Shown here piece by piece: positions 40,207-40,207 of a stretch of 40,207 bases of DNA. Origin of the DNA: Clostridiales bacterium (lineage in GTDB: Bacteria > Bacillota > Clostridia > Christensenellales > UBA1750); contig SVHB01000015.1 in assembly GCA_015056005.1 (NCBI GenBank), positions 1 to 40,207 on the forward strand. Direction: 5' to 3'. How positions within the stretch are numbered: the stretch's first letter is position 1; each line of letters starts with the position of its first letter. A program made the position numbers and the translations under genes. The notes under the pieces were generated by a model, which saw nothing but the letters and a program-made list of their open reading frames with translations, was not told where the DNA came from and made no database searches.

Positions 40207-40207
40207 G

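Overview
The window looks like a chromosomal segment of an anaerobic member of the Bacillota (Clostridia), probably an uncultured gut-type lineage. The reasons are the mrnC-thyX-rlmB-rae1-sigH order typical of Firmicutes, strong AGGAGG ribosome sites, sigma-A type promoters (TTGACA/TATAAT spaced 16-18), a T-box leader, FloA/NfeD, DUF951 and many clustered housekeeping genes. There is no rRNA, tRNA, CRISPR, prophage or transposase gene, so the taxonomy is inference.

Layout. 1-2555 (+): the end of infB, a terminator and a MATE exporter. 3174-9387 (-): a long housekeeping run, mrnC, thyX, rlmB, rae1, sigH, DUF951, a four-helix-bundle protein, lepB and argS. 9451-13579 (+): a divergent two-gene unit, a radical SAM protein and a very large GH106-like glycoside hydrolase. 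14103-17146 (-): tldD, pmbA and a small XRE regulator. 17563-20094 (-): a fusion of a sugar-isomerase TIM barrel with an AMP-forming acyl-CoA ligase, behind a complete T-box leader. 20484-25300 (-): a trigger-factor-like lipoprotein, tatD, metG and a TIM-barrel isomerase. 25443-29939 (+): a GH13 maltogenic-type amylase and an M29/M28 peptidase pair. 30053-36358: GrpB (+), then on the minus strand an aldo/keto-reductase-like protein, a MATE exporter, and a ThuA - NUDIX - GH2-like - GNAT operon. 36648-38724 (+): NfeD, FloA and a Pro/Ala-rich membrane-anchored protein. 38790-40206 (-): a Fic protein with a direct-repeat operator candidate, and the end of purM.

The most unusual non-coding content is a family of modular, multi-hairpin repeats in the intergenic stretches 2556-3173, 13580-14102 and 17147-17562. 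The four copies each start a few tens of bases after a stop codon and read in the same direction as the gene they follow. They share ordered hairpins and conserved single-stranded boxes, while hairpin arms change in a compensatory way between copies. Two copies continue into arrays of mini-hairpins joined by a constant 7-base linker. The second unusual item is the T-box placed in front of the isomerase/acyl-CoA-ligase fusion, a gene class not normally under T-box control.

Much of the accessory content concerns sugars and peptides: GH13, GH106-like, GH2-like, ThuA, two TIM-barrel isomerases, and the M28, M29 and TldD/E peptidases. This fits a saccharolytic and peptidolytic gut anaerobe.
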